Source: DSVQ01 sp964484765 (GTDB lineage: Bacteria; Planctomycetota; Planctomycetia; Planctomycetales; Planctomycetaceae). From it: DNA of 64,000 nt. The notes under the pieces were generated by a model. That model did no database searches. It was not told where the DNA came from and was given only the letters and a program-made list of their open reading frames with translations. Positions 16,583 through 25,509 of the stretch are shown piece after piece (positions within the stretch are counted from its first letter, which is position 1; each line of letters opens with the position of its first letter). Where the stretch lies: positions 26,842 to 90,841 of the forward strand of contig CAZAGI010000024.1 of the NCBI GenBank assembly GCA_964484765.1, given 5' to 3'. The position numbers and the translations under genes were made by a program.

Positions 16583-17359
16583 ATGCAACTCGCGGGCAAA
16601 ACCGCCCTCATCACCGGGGGACGCCGGATCGGTGGCAATCTCGCGCAATTATTGGCGACGCGCGGAACAAACATCGCGCTGAGCTATCACACCAATCAGC
16701 AAGCCGTCGCGGAAACTGCCGCGGAGTGTCGACAGAGCGGTGTTGAAGCCGAAATCTTTCGGGCCGATCTGCGTCACGCCGAGCAAGCCGAAGCGCTGAT
16801 CTCACAGACCGTCGCACGGTTCGGTTCGATCGACGTGCTGATCAATCTGACCAGCATCTACGAGCGCACGCCGTGGGAAAAACTGACGCCGCGAGATTAC
16901 GACGCGATGATCGCGTCGAACCTCACGGCGCCGTATTGGACGGCGGTTGCCGCCGCGCGGCAGATGCAGCGGCAACCGGTCGTCGCAGGTGTGCAGGGGA
17001 AGATCATTCACTTCACGGACTGGGCCGTCGATCGGCCCTATCGGGACTTTCTACCGTATCTCGTTGCGAAAGGAGGCTTGGTCACACTGACGAAGGCACT
17101 GGCTGTCGAACTGGCGCCCACGATTCTCGTCAATGCGATTGCTCCTGGAACGATTGAGCCACCGCCGGGTTTATCACACGAACAGTTGGAACGGATTCGG
17201 CAGAGTGCGGCACTGGAGCGCATTGGTAGCCCGGACGATGTGAACCAGGCCGTGCTCTACCTGCTGGAAGGAACCGATTTTGTCACGGGAGAAGTGTTTC
17301 GCGTGGACGGCGGCCGCTTTCTGGGGCCGTCCGGCGAAACGCATGCCGACAAGGAATGA
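16583..17359 (+). CDS. SDR-family oxidoreductase, pteridine-reductase-like
   Basis: A 258-residue Rossmann-fold reductase. The cofactor loop is TGGRRIGGNLA rather than the usual TGxxxGxG; the RR pair is typical of pteridine reductases (PTR1, FolM) that use NADPH. The catalytic YxxxK is YLVAK within FLPYLVAKGGLVTLTKALA, and the C-terminal VDGGRFLGPSG closes the fold. The usual catalytic Ser position reads FTDWA, as in other PTR1-like proteins. A role in reducing dihydropterin or dihydrofolate is plausible. Start at 16583 lies nine residues before the first strand and has GGGG upstream. Confidence 0.8.
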   Translation: MQLAGKTALITGGRRIGGNLAQLLATRGTNIALSYHTNQQAVAETAAECRQSGVEAEIFRADLRHAEQAEALISQTVARFGSIDVLINLTSIYERTPWEKLTPRDYDAMIASNLTAPYWTAVAAARQMQRQPVVAGVQGKIIHFTDWAVDRPYRDFLPYLVAKGGLVTLTKALAVELAPTILVNAIAPGTIEPPPGLSHEQLERIRQSAALERIGSPDDVNQAVLYLLEGTDFVTGEVFRVDGGRFLGPSGETHADKE

Positions 17360-17972
17360 GGCGAATGCGGCCAGACTGAAGTGTGACCCGCGCGGCGACG
17401 TGTGCACTGTCGCCGCCGTGAAGGTCGAGGGAATCGGACGTCGGGCGATCGAGGGGAGTTCGACGTCGCGCGACGCATCGTTGACCGGCATGCGGGTCCC
17501 TGCATCCCGAACAACGCACCACGGAAGCAGTCATCCCCACGAGACCGGACGGTCCGCAGATCTCACAGGATGACAGTCAGCCGAGATTGGGGGGAAGCCA
17601 CGCTACCAGGGCGGTGCCGTCCACCATCGCTCGGCCCGATGCATGGGTCTCGGCGACGAGGCCCGTGTGCTCAGGATTAAGGCTTGATGCAAACCCAGCG
17701 CACGTCGGGTGACATAGCGCTGCGGGTAACCGGCGGTGTAGGCCGGACAAGCGGTTGCCAATCCAGGACGGAGAAGATCGCGAGCCGAACGATGAGACAT
17801 GGCAGACTCCGAGCAAGAGGGGGAGATTGCTGGCGGCCACATTCAATTGTGCGCTCTGCTCGGATTCGCGACGGATCAATCGGCTCAAGGGCGAGTGAAT
17901 TTCGATATGAGACGGACCTGATCGCCGAACGATGCGTGAAAGCGGCAGAGTTTCTCCAGATGGCCCGCGTTA
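17360..17972. other. 613 bp without a recognisable gene
   Basis: Short open frames on both strands show no signal peptide, domain motif or ribosome binding site. No terminator-like hairpin was found after the SDR gene. The region ends in the REP pair at 17973. It may be a decayed gene, but no homology could be read. Confidence 0.5.
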
Positions 17973-18053
17973 GTCTTAGCCCCCCGTCAATGACGGGGGG
18001 CATCATTCGCCAAGCGCAAAGAAAACCGCCAGTCATTGACCGGCGGCTAAGAC
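17973..18053. repeat. REP pair with GTCTTAG ends (copy 1)
   Basis: Two palindromes face each other: GTCTTAGCCCCCCGTCAATG..., stem CCCCCCGTCA/TGACGGGGGG, on the left, and CCGCCAGTCATTGACCGGCG followed by GCTAAGAC on the right, about 25 bp apart. The whole unit is therefore bounded by GTCTTAG and CTAAGAC. It matches the unit at 29651-29749 in ends, TCAATGA loop and layout. It lies past the 3' end of the ABC permease gene. Confidence 0.85.
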
Positions 18054-18070
18054 AAACCTGAGGTTGACAA

Positions 18071-19285
18071 TCAACCCATCTCGGTACGGAAACGCCACCA
18101 GCCGACGCTGAAGAATGCGGCGGCGAAGCCAAGGAGCGCCGCACAGTACGTGATGATGACCGTCACGTCGATGACATCGACGGTGAGGACCGACTCGAAT
18201 GCCTGCAACGCCCACGCATGCGGCGTGGCGAGGCTGAGTTTCTTCATCAGCGCCGGCAACCACATCCGCGGGATAAAGCACCCGCTGATGCCGCCGAGAA
18301 TCAGCACCATTGAGGTTCCATACGCGGAAACTTGCTGATCCGTCTTCACCCACGTGGCGAGCATCAATCCCAGCGATGTCGCCGCGGCGGAAGTGCAGAG
18401 GATCACGGGGATCAGATAAACCGGTTCCGGTCCCCACGGCATGTTGAAGAGCAACCGTCCGCTGAGAAACAGCGCACTGGTCTGAATGACGGAGCAGATA
18501 TAAAAAGGCAGCGTTTTGCCAATCAAGATCGACACTGGTGCAATGGGTGCCAGCCGTAGCCGTCGCAGCGTGCCGATGTCTCGCTCCGCAATGAACGACC
18601 GGGCCATGATGTTGATGAGAAAAAACACGAACATCACGGTGAAACCGGGAACGAGGAACGTGTAAATCTTGCTAGTTTCTTGCTTAGGTGGTGCTGCTGC
18701 CACGATGGGAATCTCGGCGGTCGTTTCAGATGGGGTTTCCTCCGTATCATCCTTCGGCTTGAAATAGTTCCTCAGGATCGGTTTTTTTGCGGCGACAACC
18801 GGGAGAATGACGCGGTACATCTCGGTGTAGAGGAAGTACTTCATGAGGTCGCCTTCAGCGACCGTCGACTTCACTTCCATTTTCACATCCACCGACTCGA
18901 GCGTCGCAGCATTGTCCGCGTTATCTCCGCCGAGAAGCTCCTCAATCTGCAAGTCGTCGACAACCCGCTCTTCGAATGTTGGCCCAACCGTCACGAGGGC
19001 CGCAATCTCGAATTTCCGCATCGCCAGGTTTGCGGTGGTGTCCGAGTTGTAAGGGATGATGTCGAGCTCTTGGTGATCCTGATACTGCTTCAGGAGCTTG
19101 GAAGACAGTTCGCTGTTGTCGTGATCAACGAAGCCGATTTTGTATTTTTCGGGCTTGTCACCCCCGGTAAAGAGTTGGCCCATGGCCATGCCGAGAATGG
19201 AAATGAAGCCCATCGGCAACAGAATGAGCAGCACGAGCGCGCGGCGATCGCGGACCAGCAGCTTGAGGTCCTTGCGAGTGATCAC
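18071..19285 (-). CDS. ABC-2 type transporter permease
   Basis: A 404-residue exporter permease (GTG start). It has one N-terminal TM helix (ALVLLILLPMGFISILGMAMG), a large extracytoplasmic domain (residues about 45-220, beginning KYKIGFVDHDNSELSSKLLK), and a cluster of five TM helices from about residue 225 (FLVPGFTVMFVFFLINIMARSF onwards) with the ABC-2 signature RDIGTLRRLRLAPI. This is the YhhJ/NatB layout for efflux of drugs or other hydrophobic compounds. GTG 19285 was chosen because GGCGGAG precedes it and the protein starts MITRKDLKLLVRDRR. It is downstream of its ATPase gene with a long palindrome between. Confidence 0.85.
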   Translation of the reverse strand: MITRKDLKLLVRDRRALVLLILLPMGFISILGMAMGQLFTGGDKPEKYKIGFVDHDNSELSSKLLKQYQDHQELDIIPYNSDTTANLAMRKFEIAALVTVGPTFEERVVDDLQIEELLGGDNADNAATLESVDVKMEVKSTVAEGDLMKYFLYTEMYRVILPVVAAKKPILRNYFKPKDDTEETPSETTAEIPIVAAAPPKQETSKIYTFLVPGFTVMFVFFLINIMARSFIAERDIGTLRRLRLAPIAPVSILIGKTLPFYICSVIQTSALFLSGRLLFNMPWGPEPVYLIPVILCTSAAATSLGLMLATWVKTDQQVSAYGTSMVLILGGISGCFIPRMWLPALMKKLSLATPHAWALQAFESVLTVDVIDVTVIITYCAALLGFAAAFFSVGWWRFRTEMG

Positions 19286-19324
19286 CAGCGCTCCGCCCAC
19301 AGTATTGTTCCTCGTTCCCGCACA

Positions 19325-19388
19325 AGCCCGAAGCGCCAGCGACGGGTTCTTTGTTCGTATTGGGAACCCGTCGCTGGCGCTCCGGGCT
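19325..19388. repeat. Imperfect 25-bp inverted repeat inside the ABC operon
   Basis: AGCCCGAAGCGCCAGCGACG plus GGTTC at 19325-19349 is the near-complement of 19364-19388, with a 14-nt loop. The loop starts with TTTG. The GAAGCGCCAGCGACGGG core is familiar as a dispersed palindrome in planctomycete genomes (from memory). It could fold in the mRNA between the ATPase and permease genes. Confidence 0.8.
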
Positions 19389-19398
19389 GGTAAAGATT

Positions 19399-20328
19399 TC
19401 AATCGCGCAGTTTCGTGCCGGTCAGTTGCAGGAACAGGCGTTCCAGATTCGTCTGCTGCGTTTCGATCCGTTCGACTTTCGCCCCGGCTGATTCGATCTT
19501 TTCGAGAACTTCCCGCAAGCGATGGCCACGGTCGTCGCCGTCGCAGGGGACCACCAGCGTCTGTCGACCTTCGTCGCTGGTTTGAATGGTCGCCAGGCCA
19601 GTGACTTCCCCATTGAGGTGTCCCGAAGCCAGCGCAATATGGACATCGGCGGACATGCCGCGGAGCAGGTTTTCGACGGAGTCGTAAGCCAGCATCTTGC
19701 CGTGGTCGATGATGGCCACGCGCTGGCACATCGCCTGCACTTCTTCCATGTAGTGGCTGGCGTAGATCACCCCGACGCCCGCTGCGGAGACGTTCCGCAC
19801 GCAATCGAGCAAGTGGGCCCGCGATTGCGGATCGACGCCGACGGTCGGCTCGTCGAGGATCAGCACCCGCGGTTGATGGAGCAGGGCGATGGCAAAGTTG
19901 AGGCGGCGTTTCATCCCGCCGGAATACTCGCCCGACTTTCGCGCTGCGGCGTCCGTCAGGCCGACTTGATTCAAAGCGTCTTCGCAGCGGCTTTGCAGGG
20001 CTTTGCCGCGCAGGCCGTAAAGTCGGCCGAAGAACCGCAAGTTTTCCCATGCGTTCAACTCGGGGTAAACGGCAAGGTCCTGGGGGACAACACCCAGGGA
20101 GCGGCGGTCCGCCGGGACGGACGCGCGGAATGGTCGCCCATCGAGCAGCACTTCACCGCTGGTGACCGGTAAGAGACCAGCGATCATCATCATCGTGGTC
20201 GATTTACCGGCCCCGTTGGGACCGAGCAGGCCGAAAACTTCCCCGCCATCGAGCGCAAAACTCACGTCCGCGACCGCCAGATGGTCGCCGTAACGCTTTT
20301 GCAGGTGTCGAACTTCGAGCAAGGGCAT
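19399..20328 (-). CDS. ABC transporter ATP-binding protein (ABC-2 exporter)
   Basis: A 309-residue ATPase with Walker A GPNGAGKST (residues about 39-47), Q-loop VVPQDLAVYPELNAWENL, signature YSGGMKRRLNFAIAL, Walker B VLILDEPTVGVDPQSR and H-loop YASHYMEEVQ. The C-terminal ~80 residues form the variable domain common to exporter ATPases. It energises the permease encoded downstream at 18071-19285. Start at 20328 (MPLLEVRHLQKRYG) places the first strand at the N-terminus; the longer frame to 20421 overlaps the upstream gene and lacks homology. Confidence 0.9.
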   Translation of the reverse strand: MPLLEVRHLQKRYGDHLAVADVSFALDGGEVFGLLGPNGAGKSTTMMMIAGLLPVTSGEVLLDGRPFRASVPADRRSLGVVPQDLAVYPELNAWENLRFFGRLYGLRGKALQSRCEDALNQVGLTDAAARKSGEYSGGMKRRLNFAIALLHQPRVLILDEPTVGVDPQSRAHLLDCVRNVSAAGVGVIYASHYMEEVQAMCQRVAIIDHGKMLAYDSVENLLRGMSADVHIALASGHLNGEVTGLATIQTSDEGRQTLVVPCDGDDRGHRLREVLEKIESAGAKVERIETQQTNLERLFLQLTGTKLRD

Positions 20329-20386
20329 CGGACGGACGTCTTTCCGCAATTCGCCGTCACAAGGTGATGCCCTCCGCGGAAGGAGA

Positions 20387-21100
20387 TCACCCAACGAGCG
20401 CAAAGTGCATTGCCGCACCAATCACGGCACTGGCAATTCCCACACGCAAATTATCGTTGATTCGGGACGGTAACGATTCGAGGATTCCGGCAAAAAAGAC
20501 GGCCACACCCGCAACGGCGGCGGCGACCGTCCACGAAACCCCCGGGCGTGACTCGCCCCAATATACTACTGTTCCCAGAATACCACCGATCACCCAAAAG
20601 CAAAGTAACCCGGTGACGGTCTTTCGTGAATTCCACGGTAATGGTTTCCCGCCCAGCAGCAAACCTCCCACAGTCGCCGAACCATCGCCAAACGCGAGAA
20701 TCGCTAGGGTCATTACTCCCAACTCTTCTCGCCCGCGGCACAAGCACATGGTTCCCAGCACCGGGAGAGCATACCCCAGGATCGACGCGCGGCCGTCTTG
20801 TTCACCCGGCCGTGCAAAGGCTGAAAATCGCCACAGTCCGTTGATGACGATCAAAGCCGTGATCGCAATTACAGAATCGGCAAGAATCGGTCCCCAGGGA
20901 TCTTTGTGCGGAATGACCCATAACAGAAACGGAAATAGCCCGGGCAGCATATGCAGCATCCGCCGGCGCATTTCGGATCCCTGTAGACGCGCCCACCCAT
21001 ATTCCGGCGTGACCGAAATCGCGGGAGCATCGGGATAAATCCGCAACGGCCATGAGGATGAAAGGGCCTCTGTTTCGGGAACCAGACGGCGTGCACCCAT
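20387..21100 (-). CDS. Phytol/dolichol/diacylglycerol kinase-like membrane protein
   Basis: A protein of up to 237 residues with about six TM helices. The key block AFGDGSATVGGLLLGG, followed by LPWNSRKTVTG, matches the CTP-dependent lipid kinase family (phytol kinase VTE5, dolichol kinase Sec59, Dgk1), which shares FGDxxAxxxGxxxG and KTxxG motifs with phosphatidate cytidylyltransferase. It probably phosphorylates an isoprenoid alcohol or diacylglycerol. The start is uncertain: TM segments begin only at MRRRMLHMLPGLFPFLLWV, so an internal start near that ATG is possible. It ends 58 bp before the ABC ATPase gene on the same strand; cotranscription is possible but the roles do not obviously connect. 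Confidence 0.65.
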   Translation of the reverse strand: MGARRLVPETEALSSSWPLRIYPDAPAISVTPEYGWARLQGSEMRRRMLHMLPGLFPFLLWVIPHKDPWGPILADSVIAITALIVINGLWRFSAFARPGEQDGRASILGYALPVLGTMCLCRGREELGVMTLAILAFGDGSATVGGLLLGGKPLPWNSRKTVTGLLCFWVIGGILGTVVYWGESRPGVSWTVAAAVAGVAVFFAGILESLPSRINDNLRVGIASAVIGAAMHFALVG

Positions 21101-21379
21101 CGTGGGTCAGGCTTTCGCGCTCGGGACAAGGAAACCGCGACTTCCTCCTGGCGGTGGAATCGCTCGTGTTCCACTCGAGCGAACCGACAGACTCACCACC
21201 TCATCGGCGAAAACTGCGGGCGGCACATCGCACGAATTCACCCGTTGGATTCAGCGCTCTGGCCCGCAACGTCATTCCAGTCGGGCAACACAACCCAGCG
21301 TGCAAAGTTTTACACGGTAAGTCAAATTTTTTGCCAAACGACGAGACCTTGCTGGCTCCGCAAGCCCCTTCCACGTCGT

Positions 21380-22162
21380 TCAACGCGGTGGGTGGGACCC
21401 ATCGCCGGCTGGGGAAGATGGGATAGCAATCGGTGTGCCGCGCATTCGGTCCAGTCCCAGCCAGGCAATATCGCGCAAGGCCCGCAGCACTTCCCACAAG
21501 TTGATCTTCGATTGACCGACCAGGCGATCGGCAAACGTGAACGGTGTTTCGCGAAACCGGCAACCGACGCCGCGACAGCGATAAAGAATCTCTTCCTGAA
21601 AAGCATACCCCCGTGAGCGAAACCGGGTGAAATCAATCGCGCGCAGTTTGGAGACACGGTAGCAGCGATAAGCTCCACTGCAATCGCGCGGCGTCAATCC
21701 CAGCAGCAGGCGGCTGTAGACATTCACGCCCCAGCTCATAAACCGGCGATGCGGACCCCAGTTCTGCACTCCACCACCGGGGATATACCGCGAGGCAATG
21801 GCCACGTCGGCGTCGTCCATCAAGGCGATGAGTGCGGGCAACACACTCGGTGGGTGACTCCAGTCGGCGTCGAGGTTGACAAGATAATCGAACCCGTGGT
21901 CGATGACCCATTGAAAGCCTGCCAGCGTCGCCGCACCAAGTCCGGCCTTTTCCCTGCGCAAGAGCAGATGAATGTGGGGATCGGCTTCGGCGAGTTGCCG
22001 AACTTCCGCGGCTGTGTTGTCGGGAGAATTGTCATCGACGACGAGAATCTCGGCTGCCGGCAATGCAGCACGAATTGCAGGCAGCAACGTGCGGACGTTT
22101 TCCCGTTCGTTGTACGTACAGACCGTCACCGCGATGCGAACATCCGTGTTCGACTCCGTCAT
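21380..22162 (-). CDS. GT2 glycosyltransferase, polyprenol-phosphate mannosyltransferase-like
   Basis: A 260-residue GT-A enzyme without C-terminal TM helices. Motifs: VTVCTYNERENV, VVDDNSPDNTAAEV (nucleotide-binding), LVNLDADWSHPP (the DxD metal site), SRYIPGGGVQNW, and SGAYRCYRV. This series matches dolichol/polyprenol-phosphate mannosyl- or glucosyltransferases (DPM1-like), which charge lipid carriers for cell-envelope glycans. It begins 26 bp after the stop of the TPR gene, on the same strand, so the two probably share a transcript. Confidence 0.85.
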   Translation of the reverse strand: MTESNTDVRIAVTVCTYNERENVRTLLPAIRAALPAAEILVVDDNSPDNTAAEVRQLAEADPHIHLLLRREKAGLGAATLAGFQWVIDHGFDYLVNLDADWSHPPSVLPALIALMDDADVAIASRYIPGGGVQNWGPHRRFMSWGVNVYSRLLLGLTPRDCSGAYRCYRVSKLRAIDFTRFRSRGYAFQEEILYRCRGVGCRFRETPFTFADRLVGQSKINLWEVLRALRDIAWLGLDRMRGTPIAIPSSPAGDGSHPPR

Positions 22163-22188
22163 CCGTTATGCGTCCTGCTGGAAAACCA

Positions 22189-23436
22189 TCATGGTGCGGG
22201 TGGAACCAGAAGCGGTCCGTCTAAGTTTGTCGTTGTCGTCCCGACTTTAGCCGGAAAACTCAAGTCGCTCGTGGGACGCGGCGCTGCGGGAAGCTCGTTG
22301 GCCTTCGGACCGGCGTCGGGTCCCGGAATCACGGGGCTGAGCGGTGCCGGCGGCAATCCAGGTTGCGGAGCCTCGGGGAGAGGTTGCGCGGCCGGGGGAA
22401 CCGCTGGATTCGCAATTGGCTGTGGTTGCAGAAACGCCAGGAAATGTTGACCGCGACCTGCCAGCCGATAGCCGACATCGAGAATCTCGCGCGCTCGCGC
22501 ATCCCCGTGGAAGTGCAACATCAAGCCGAGCAGGAAGAGACGGTTGGGATCACGAATATCCTGTTCGGCATTCGCGGTCAGTCGACTGATGACGCTGTTG
22601 ATGGTGAGATCGCTTCCTTCGCCGTACAACGATCGCAGCGTCAGACCCGATTGCGGCAGTTGCGGATCGAGGTGCAGCGCTCGCTGGAAGGCCAGCAGCG
22701 CGGTGTCGTAATGCTGAATGGTGACGAGGGCGATTCCCAGCCGGAAGTGGGCTTCCGCGCGATCACCAGCCACGTCGACTGCTTTCTTGTACTCGGCGTA
22801 GGCATTCAGCCAGCTCTGTCGCCGCAGGTGTTCGTCGCCGTTCATCTGCGCGCGAAGACTGCGGAGTTTGGCTTCCGTGGACGACGGCAACGCAGGCCGC
22901 GTGACGGGATCAGGCTTGGACAGCGGGAGATCGGTCCCCCAGCGCAACTGGTTCTCGCGCATCGCGTCAGCGAGCGGAGAGGTCAACAGCGCGGGATTCT
23001 GGGCGACGGCATAATTCGGATAGGGCAAGTACGCCCCGGGAGTACCGTAGTAACCGTATTGAGTGGCGACTGCCGGTCCGTAATACGACAAGCCCGGAGC
23101 ATATGCCACGGGTGGCGCGAAGACATTGGGACCGTAATAGCCCCATCCGAATCCGGGAAAGGAACCGCCAACCCAGAAACCACCACCCCAGCCGGAATAC
23201 ATCGAAGCACCGAGGAAGGGCGTGCCCGTCGAGATGGCTGGTCGCGAAGTGGAGCCGTCGTACCCGTGCCACTGCTGCCCGTATTGCCGCTGGTACTGAT
23301 AGTGCGCCTGGGTCGGACCGTAGGGATGGCCCGTGGAACCATACACGCGCGGGTACGATTGTTGAGCATCGATTGGTCCGGGGGAGGTGAGTCCGACCAG
23401 CAGGCCAATTGCAAGAATCACCGATCCCGTGCGCAT
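22189..23436 (-). CDS. Secreted TPR-repeat protein with Gly/Tyr-rich N-terminus
   Basis: A 415-residue exported protein. Signal peptide: MRTGSVILAIGLLVGLTSPG, cleavage near IDAQ. Residues about 30-150 are rich in Gly, Tyr, Gln and Pro (VYGSTGHPYGPTQAHYQYQ, GYYGTPGAYLPYPNYAV), a low-complexity stretch common in planctomycete envelope proteins. Two TPR units follow (WLNAYAEYKKAVDVAGDRAE and HYDTALLAFQRALHLDPQL). The tail is Pro-rich. The start at 23436 has the strong ribosome binding site GGAGAAGGA; the frame extending to 23586 precedes the signal peptide and was rejected. Likely a protein-interaction or surface role. Confidence 0.75.
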   Translation of the reverse strand: MRTGSVILAIGLLVGLTSPGPIDAQQSYPRVYGSTGHPYGPTQAHYQYQRQYGQQWHGYDGSTSRPAISTGTPFLGASMYSGWGGGFWVGGSFPGFGWGYYGPNVFAPPVAYAPGLSYYGPAVATQYGYYGTPGAYLPYPNYAVAQNPALLTSPLADAMRENQLRWGTDLPLSKPDPVTRPALPSSTEAKLRSLRAQMNGDEHLRRQSWLNAYAEYKKAVDVAGDRAEAHFRLGIALVTIQHYDTALLAFQRALHLDPQLPQSGLTLRSLYGEGSDLTINSVISRLTANAEQDIRDPNRLFLLGLMLHFHGDARAREILDVGYRLAGRGQHFLAFLQPQPIANPAVPPAAQPLPEAPQPGLPPAPLSPVIPGPDAGPKANELPAAPRPTSDLSFPAKVGTTTTNLDGPLLVPPAP

Positions 23437-23664
23437 CGTTCCTTCTCCTGGCCCGAAGACACCAGAGTCCCCTTGCCGCCGATTATGCGGCCGCGGGTAT
23501 CGTGTCGCAAGAGGCCGCGCTGACCGTTTTTTCACATTTCCCTCTGGTATTATTCTCGTGCTGGGGTGAAAATTGGCGACGCTCAATCTCTTTCCGGGAC
23601 GTGATGTTCATCGTCCCTGCGCTCGCATCCGTTCTATTCAGTCCCATTTTTCGAGGATGCCGAC

Positions 23665-24033
23665 ATGACCGAAAATCAGTCGCTGGACCCCATCACCGTG
23701 GAAGTGGCCGCACCCGCGCGAAAGCACTGGCGGACGGCGTTGCAGGTGCCGTTGCTGCTGGCCGCCGCCGCGGGCTTGGGTTTCGCCGGTCAGCAGATGT
23801 GGCAGAGCCGCCATGACGTGCAAGGGTTGCTGGGCTTCACGCCAGGAAAGAACCTGCCCTGTGAGAGTGCCGTTGTGGTGATGGAAGGTTGCACCGCAAG
23901 TTGCTCGACAGGAAGTTGTTCTTTGGCCGAAGAAGGCTGCTGTGCGGCCGCGCTGCTCGCCGCGGAAGCGGCTGCCCCGTCGGACGAGCCAGTCTCGGCC
24001 TTGTCGCCCGCTAATCAAGTGGAAACGCTGTAA
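23665..24033 (+). CDS. Small single-TM protein with a cysteine cluster
   Basis: A 122-residue protein with one TM helix (ALQVPLLLAAAAGLGFAGQQM, residues about 25-45). Next comes a short segment with PCESAVVVMEGCTASCSTGS followed by CSLAEEGCC, six cysteines in the last cluster, and then an Ala/Ser tail. The cluster CTASCSTGSCSLAEEGCC could bind metal or form disulfides. GAGG lies 10 nt before the ATG. It is divergent from the TPR gene (228 bp between starts) and precedes the PQQ propeller gene. No family recognised. Confidence 0.6.
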   Translation: MTENQSLDPITVEVAAPARKHWRTALQVPLLLAAAAGLGFAGQQMWQSRHDVQGLLGFTPGKNLPCESAVVVMEGCTASCSTGSCSLAEEGCCAAALLAAEAAAPSDEPVSALSPANQVETL

Positions 24034-24245
24034 AGCACGCTGGATCATACGGACCGCGGGCAGCCTCGCTCACCATTGAGAGGGGCTGTTTTCGTTGCTG
24101 TATCGCGGAGTCCCGGGCATTGCCAGTCGGTGCGGGCCCACGGTATCTTCAAGCCAGCCGCATGTGGACCGACGCCGGCGAGCAACGCTTGGCAGCAGGG
24201 ACGATTTGCGACGACTGTGATTTCCTACCAGCGAAGGATGCCCCG

Positions 24246-25496
24246 ATGCGTTGGCTGACCGGATTTGCGTTGTTCCTGACGGCGACCGTGGCCCCCGCCG
24301 CAGATCAGTGGCCCAACTGGCGCGGCCCTGATTTCAACGGCGTCGCGAACGGCAGCGGTTATCCCTCGAAATGGAGCGCGACCGAAAACGTCGCCTGGAA
24401 AGTCGAACTCCCTGGCCGCGGGTCATCGACCCCCGTCGTCTGGGGCGATCAGTTGTTTCTCACCTGCGGCATCGATGGCAAGAATACGTTGCTGGCGTAC
24501 AACCTCGGCGGTAAAGAACTCTGGCGCGACACCATCGGCACCGAGCGTCCCGGCAAGAACAAGAAAGCCTCGGGCGCGAATTCCTCCTGTGTGACCGACG
24601 GTCAATCGCTCTTCTCTTACTTCAAAAGCGGTGATCTGGCCTGCACGGATCTCGCGGCCAAGATTCGCTGGCAAATCAATTTGCAGGACAAGTTCGGCGA
24701 AGACACGTTGTGGTGGGATCTGGGCACATCGCCGGTGTTGACCCAGAAGTATTGCGTCGTTGCCGTGATGCAGACCGGCGGGTCGTACATCGTGGCTTTG
24801 GATAAGCGCAACGGCGACGTCGCCTGGAAGGTCGATCGCAATCTCGATGCTCCGGAAGAAGCCGCGCAAAGTTATTCCACGCCGGTGGTGGTGTCCGAAA
24901 ACGGTGAAGAGCTGCTTGTGGTGCTAGGGGCCGATCATGTCACGGCCCATCGCACCGATAACGGCGAAGAAGTGTGGCGCGTGGGAGGCTTGAATCCGAC
25001 GCATCACAAGTATTTCCGCTCGATCGCGTCGCCGGCAGTGCTCGATGGGATGGTAATCGCGCCGTATGCCCGCGGCGATTCCGTCACGGCGATCAAACTC
25101 GGCGGGAAGGGCGATGTCACTGCGTCGCATATCGCCTGGAAGAAACAAGGGAATGGTCCCGACGTGCCGACGCCCGCGGCGGCGAACGGTCGCGTATATA
25201 TCCTCAGCGACAAGGGCACCGTCACGTGTGTGGAAGTCGCGTCGGGTAAGATCCTCTGGACGGGGCAGACGGAAAAGAACCGCCACGGCTTCAGTTCCTC
25301 GCCCGTGCTCGCCGACGGCAAACTGTACATCACACGGGAAGACGGCAAAACGTTTGTCCTCGCCCAGGGACCGGAGTTCAAAGTCCTGGCCGAAAACGAA
25401 CTCGACGGCACGCAAACCGTCGCCTCGCCCGTGTTCGTGAATGGCCGCATTCTGTTGCGGACCGACACGCACTTGTACTGCTTTGCCGGGAAGTAA
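24246..25496 (+). CDS. Secreted PQQ-like beta-propeller protein
   Basis: A 416-residue protein with signal peptide MRWLTGFALFLTATVAPA and then the WPNWRGPDFNGVA motif that opens most planctomycete PQQ_2 outer proteins. Repeated blades contain paired strand signatures such as LLAYNLGGKELWRDT, ALDKRNGDVAWKVDR, AHRTDNGEEVWRVGG and CVEVASGKILWTGQ. This fold resembles BamB and quinoprotein dehydrogenases but lacks cytochrome c motifs, so it probably acts as a binding scaffold rather than an alcohol dehydrogenase. GAAGGA sits before the ATG at 24246; the frame from 24120 lacks a signal peptide at its start. Confidence 0.85.
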   Translation: MRWLTGFALFLTATVAPAADQWPNWRGPDFNGVANGSGYPSKWSATENVAWKVELPGRGSSTPVVWGDQLFLTCGIDGKNTLLAYNLGGKELWRDTIGTERPGKNKKASGANSSCVTDGQSLFSYFKSGDLACTDLAAKIRWQINLQDKFGEDTLWWDLGTSPVLTQKYCVVAVMQTGGSYIVALDKRNGDVAWKVDRNLDAPEEAAQSYSTPVVVSENGEELLVVLGADHVTAHRTDNGEEVWRVGGLNPTHHKYFRSIASPAVLDGMVIAPYARGDSVTAIKLGGKGDVTASHIAWKKQGNGPDVPTPAAANGRVYILSDKGTVTCVEVASGKILWTGQTEKNRHGFSSSPVLADGKLYITREDGKTFVLAQGPEFKVLAENELDGTQTVASPVFVNGRILLRTDTHLYCFAGK

Positions 25497-25509
25497 CAGC
25501 CGTAATCGA

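Noticed and set aside
17973..18053. Possible CRISPR array from the repeated GTCTTAG motifs
   Set aside because: Only two inverted units per locus, no regular spacer length and no cas genes.
22363..23523. Plus-strand open frame of 386 codons opposite the TPR protein gene
   Set aside because: No start signal or domain; the minus strand has a strong SD, signal peptide and TPR units.
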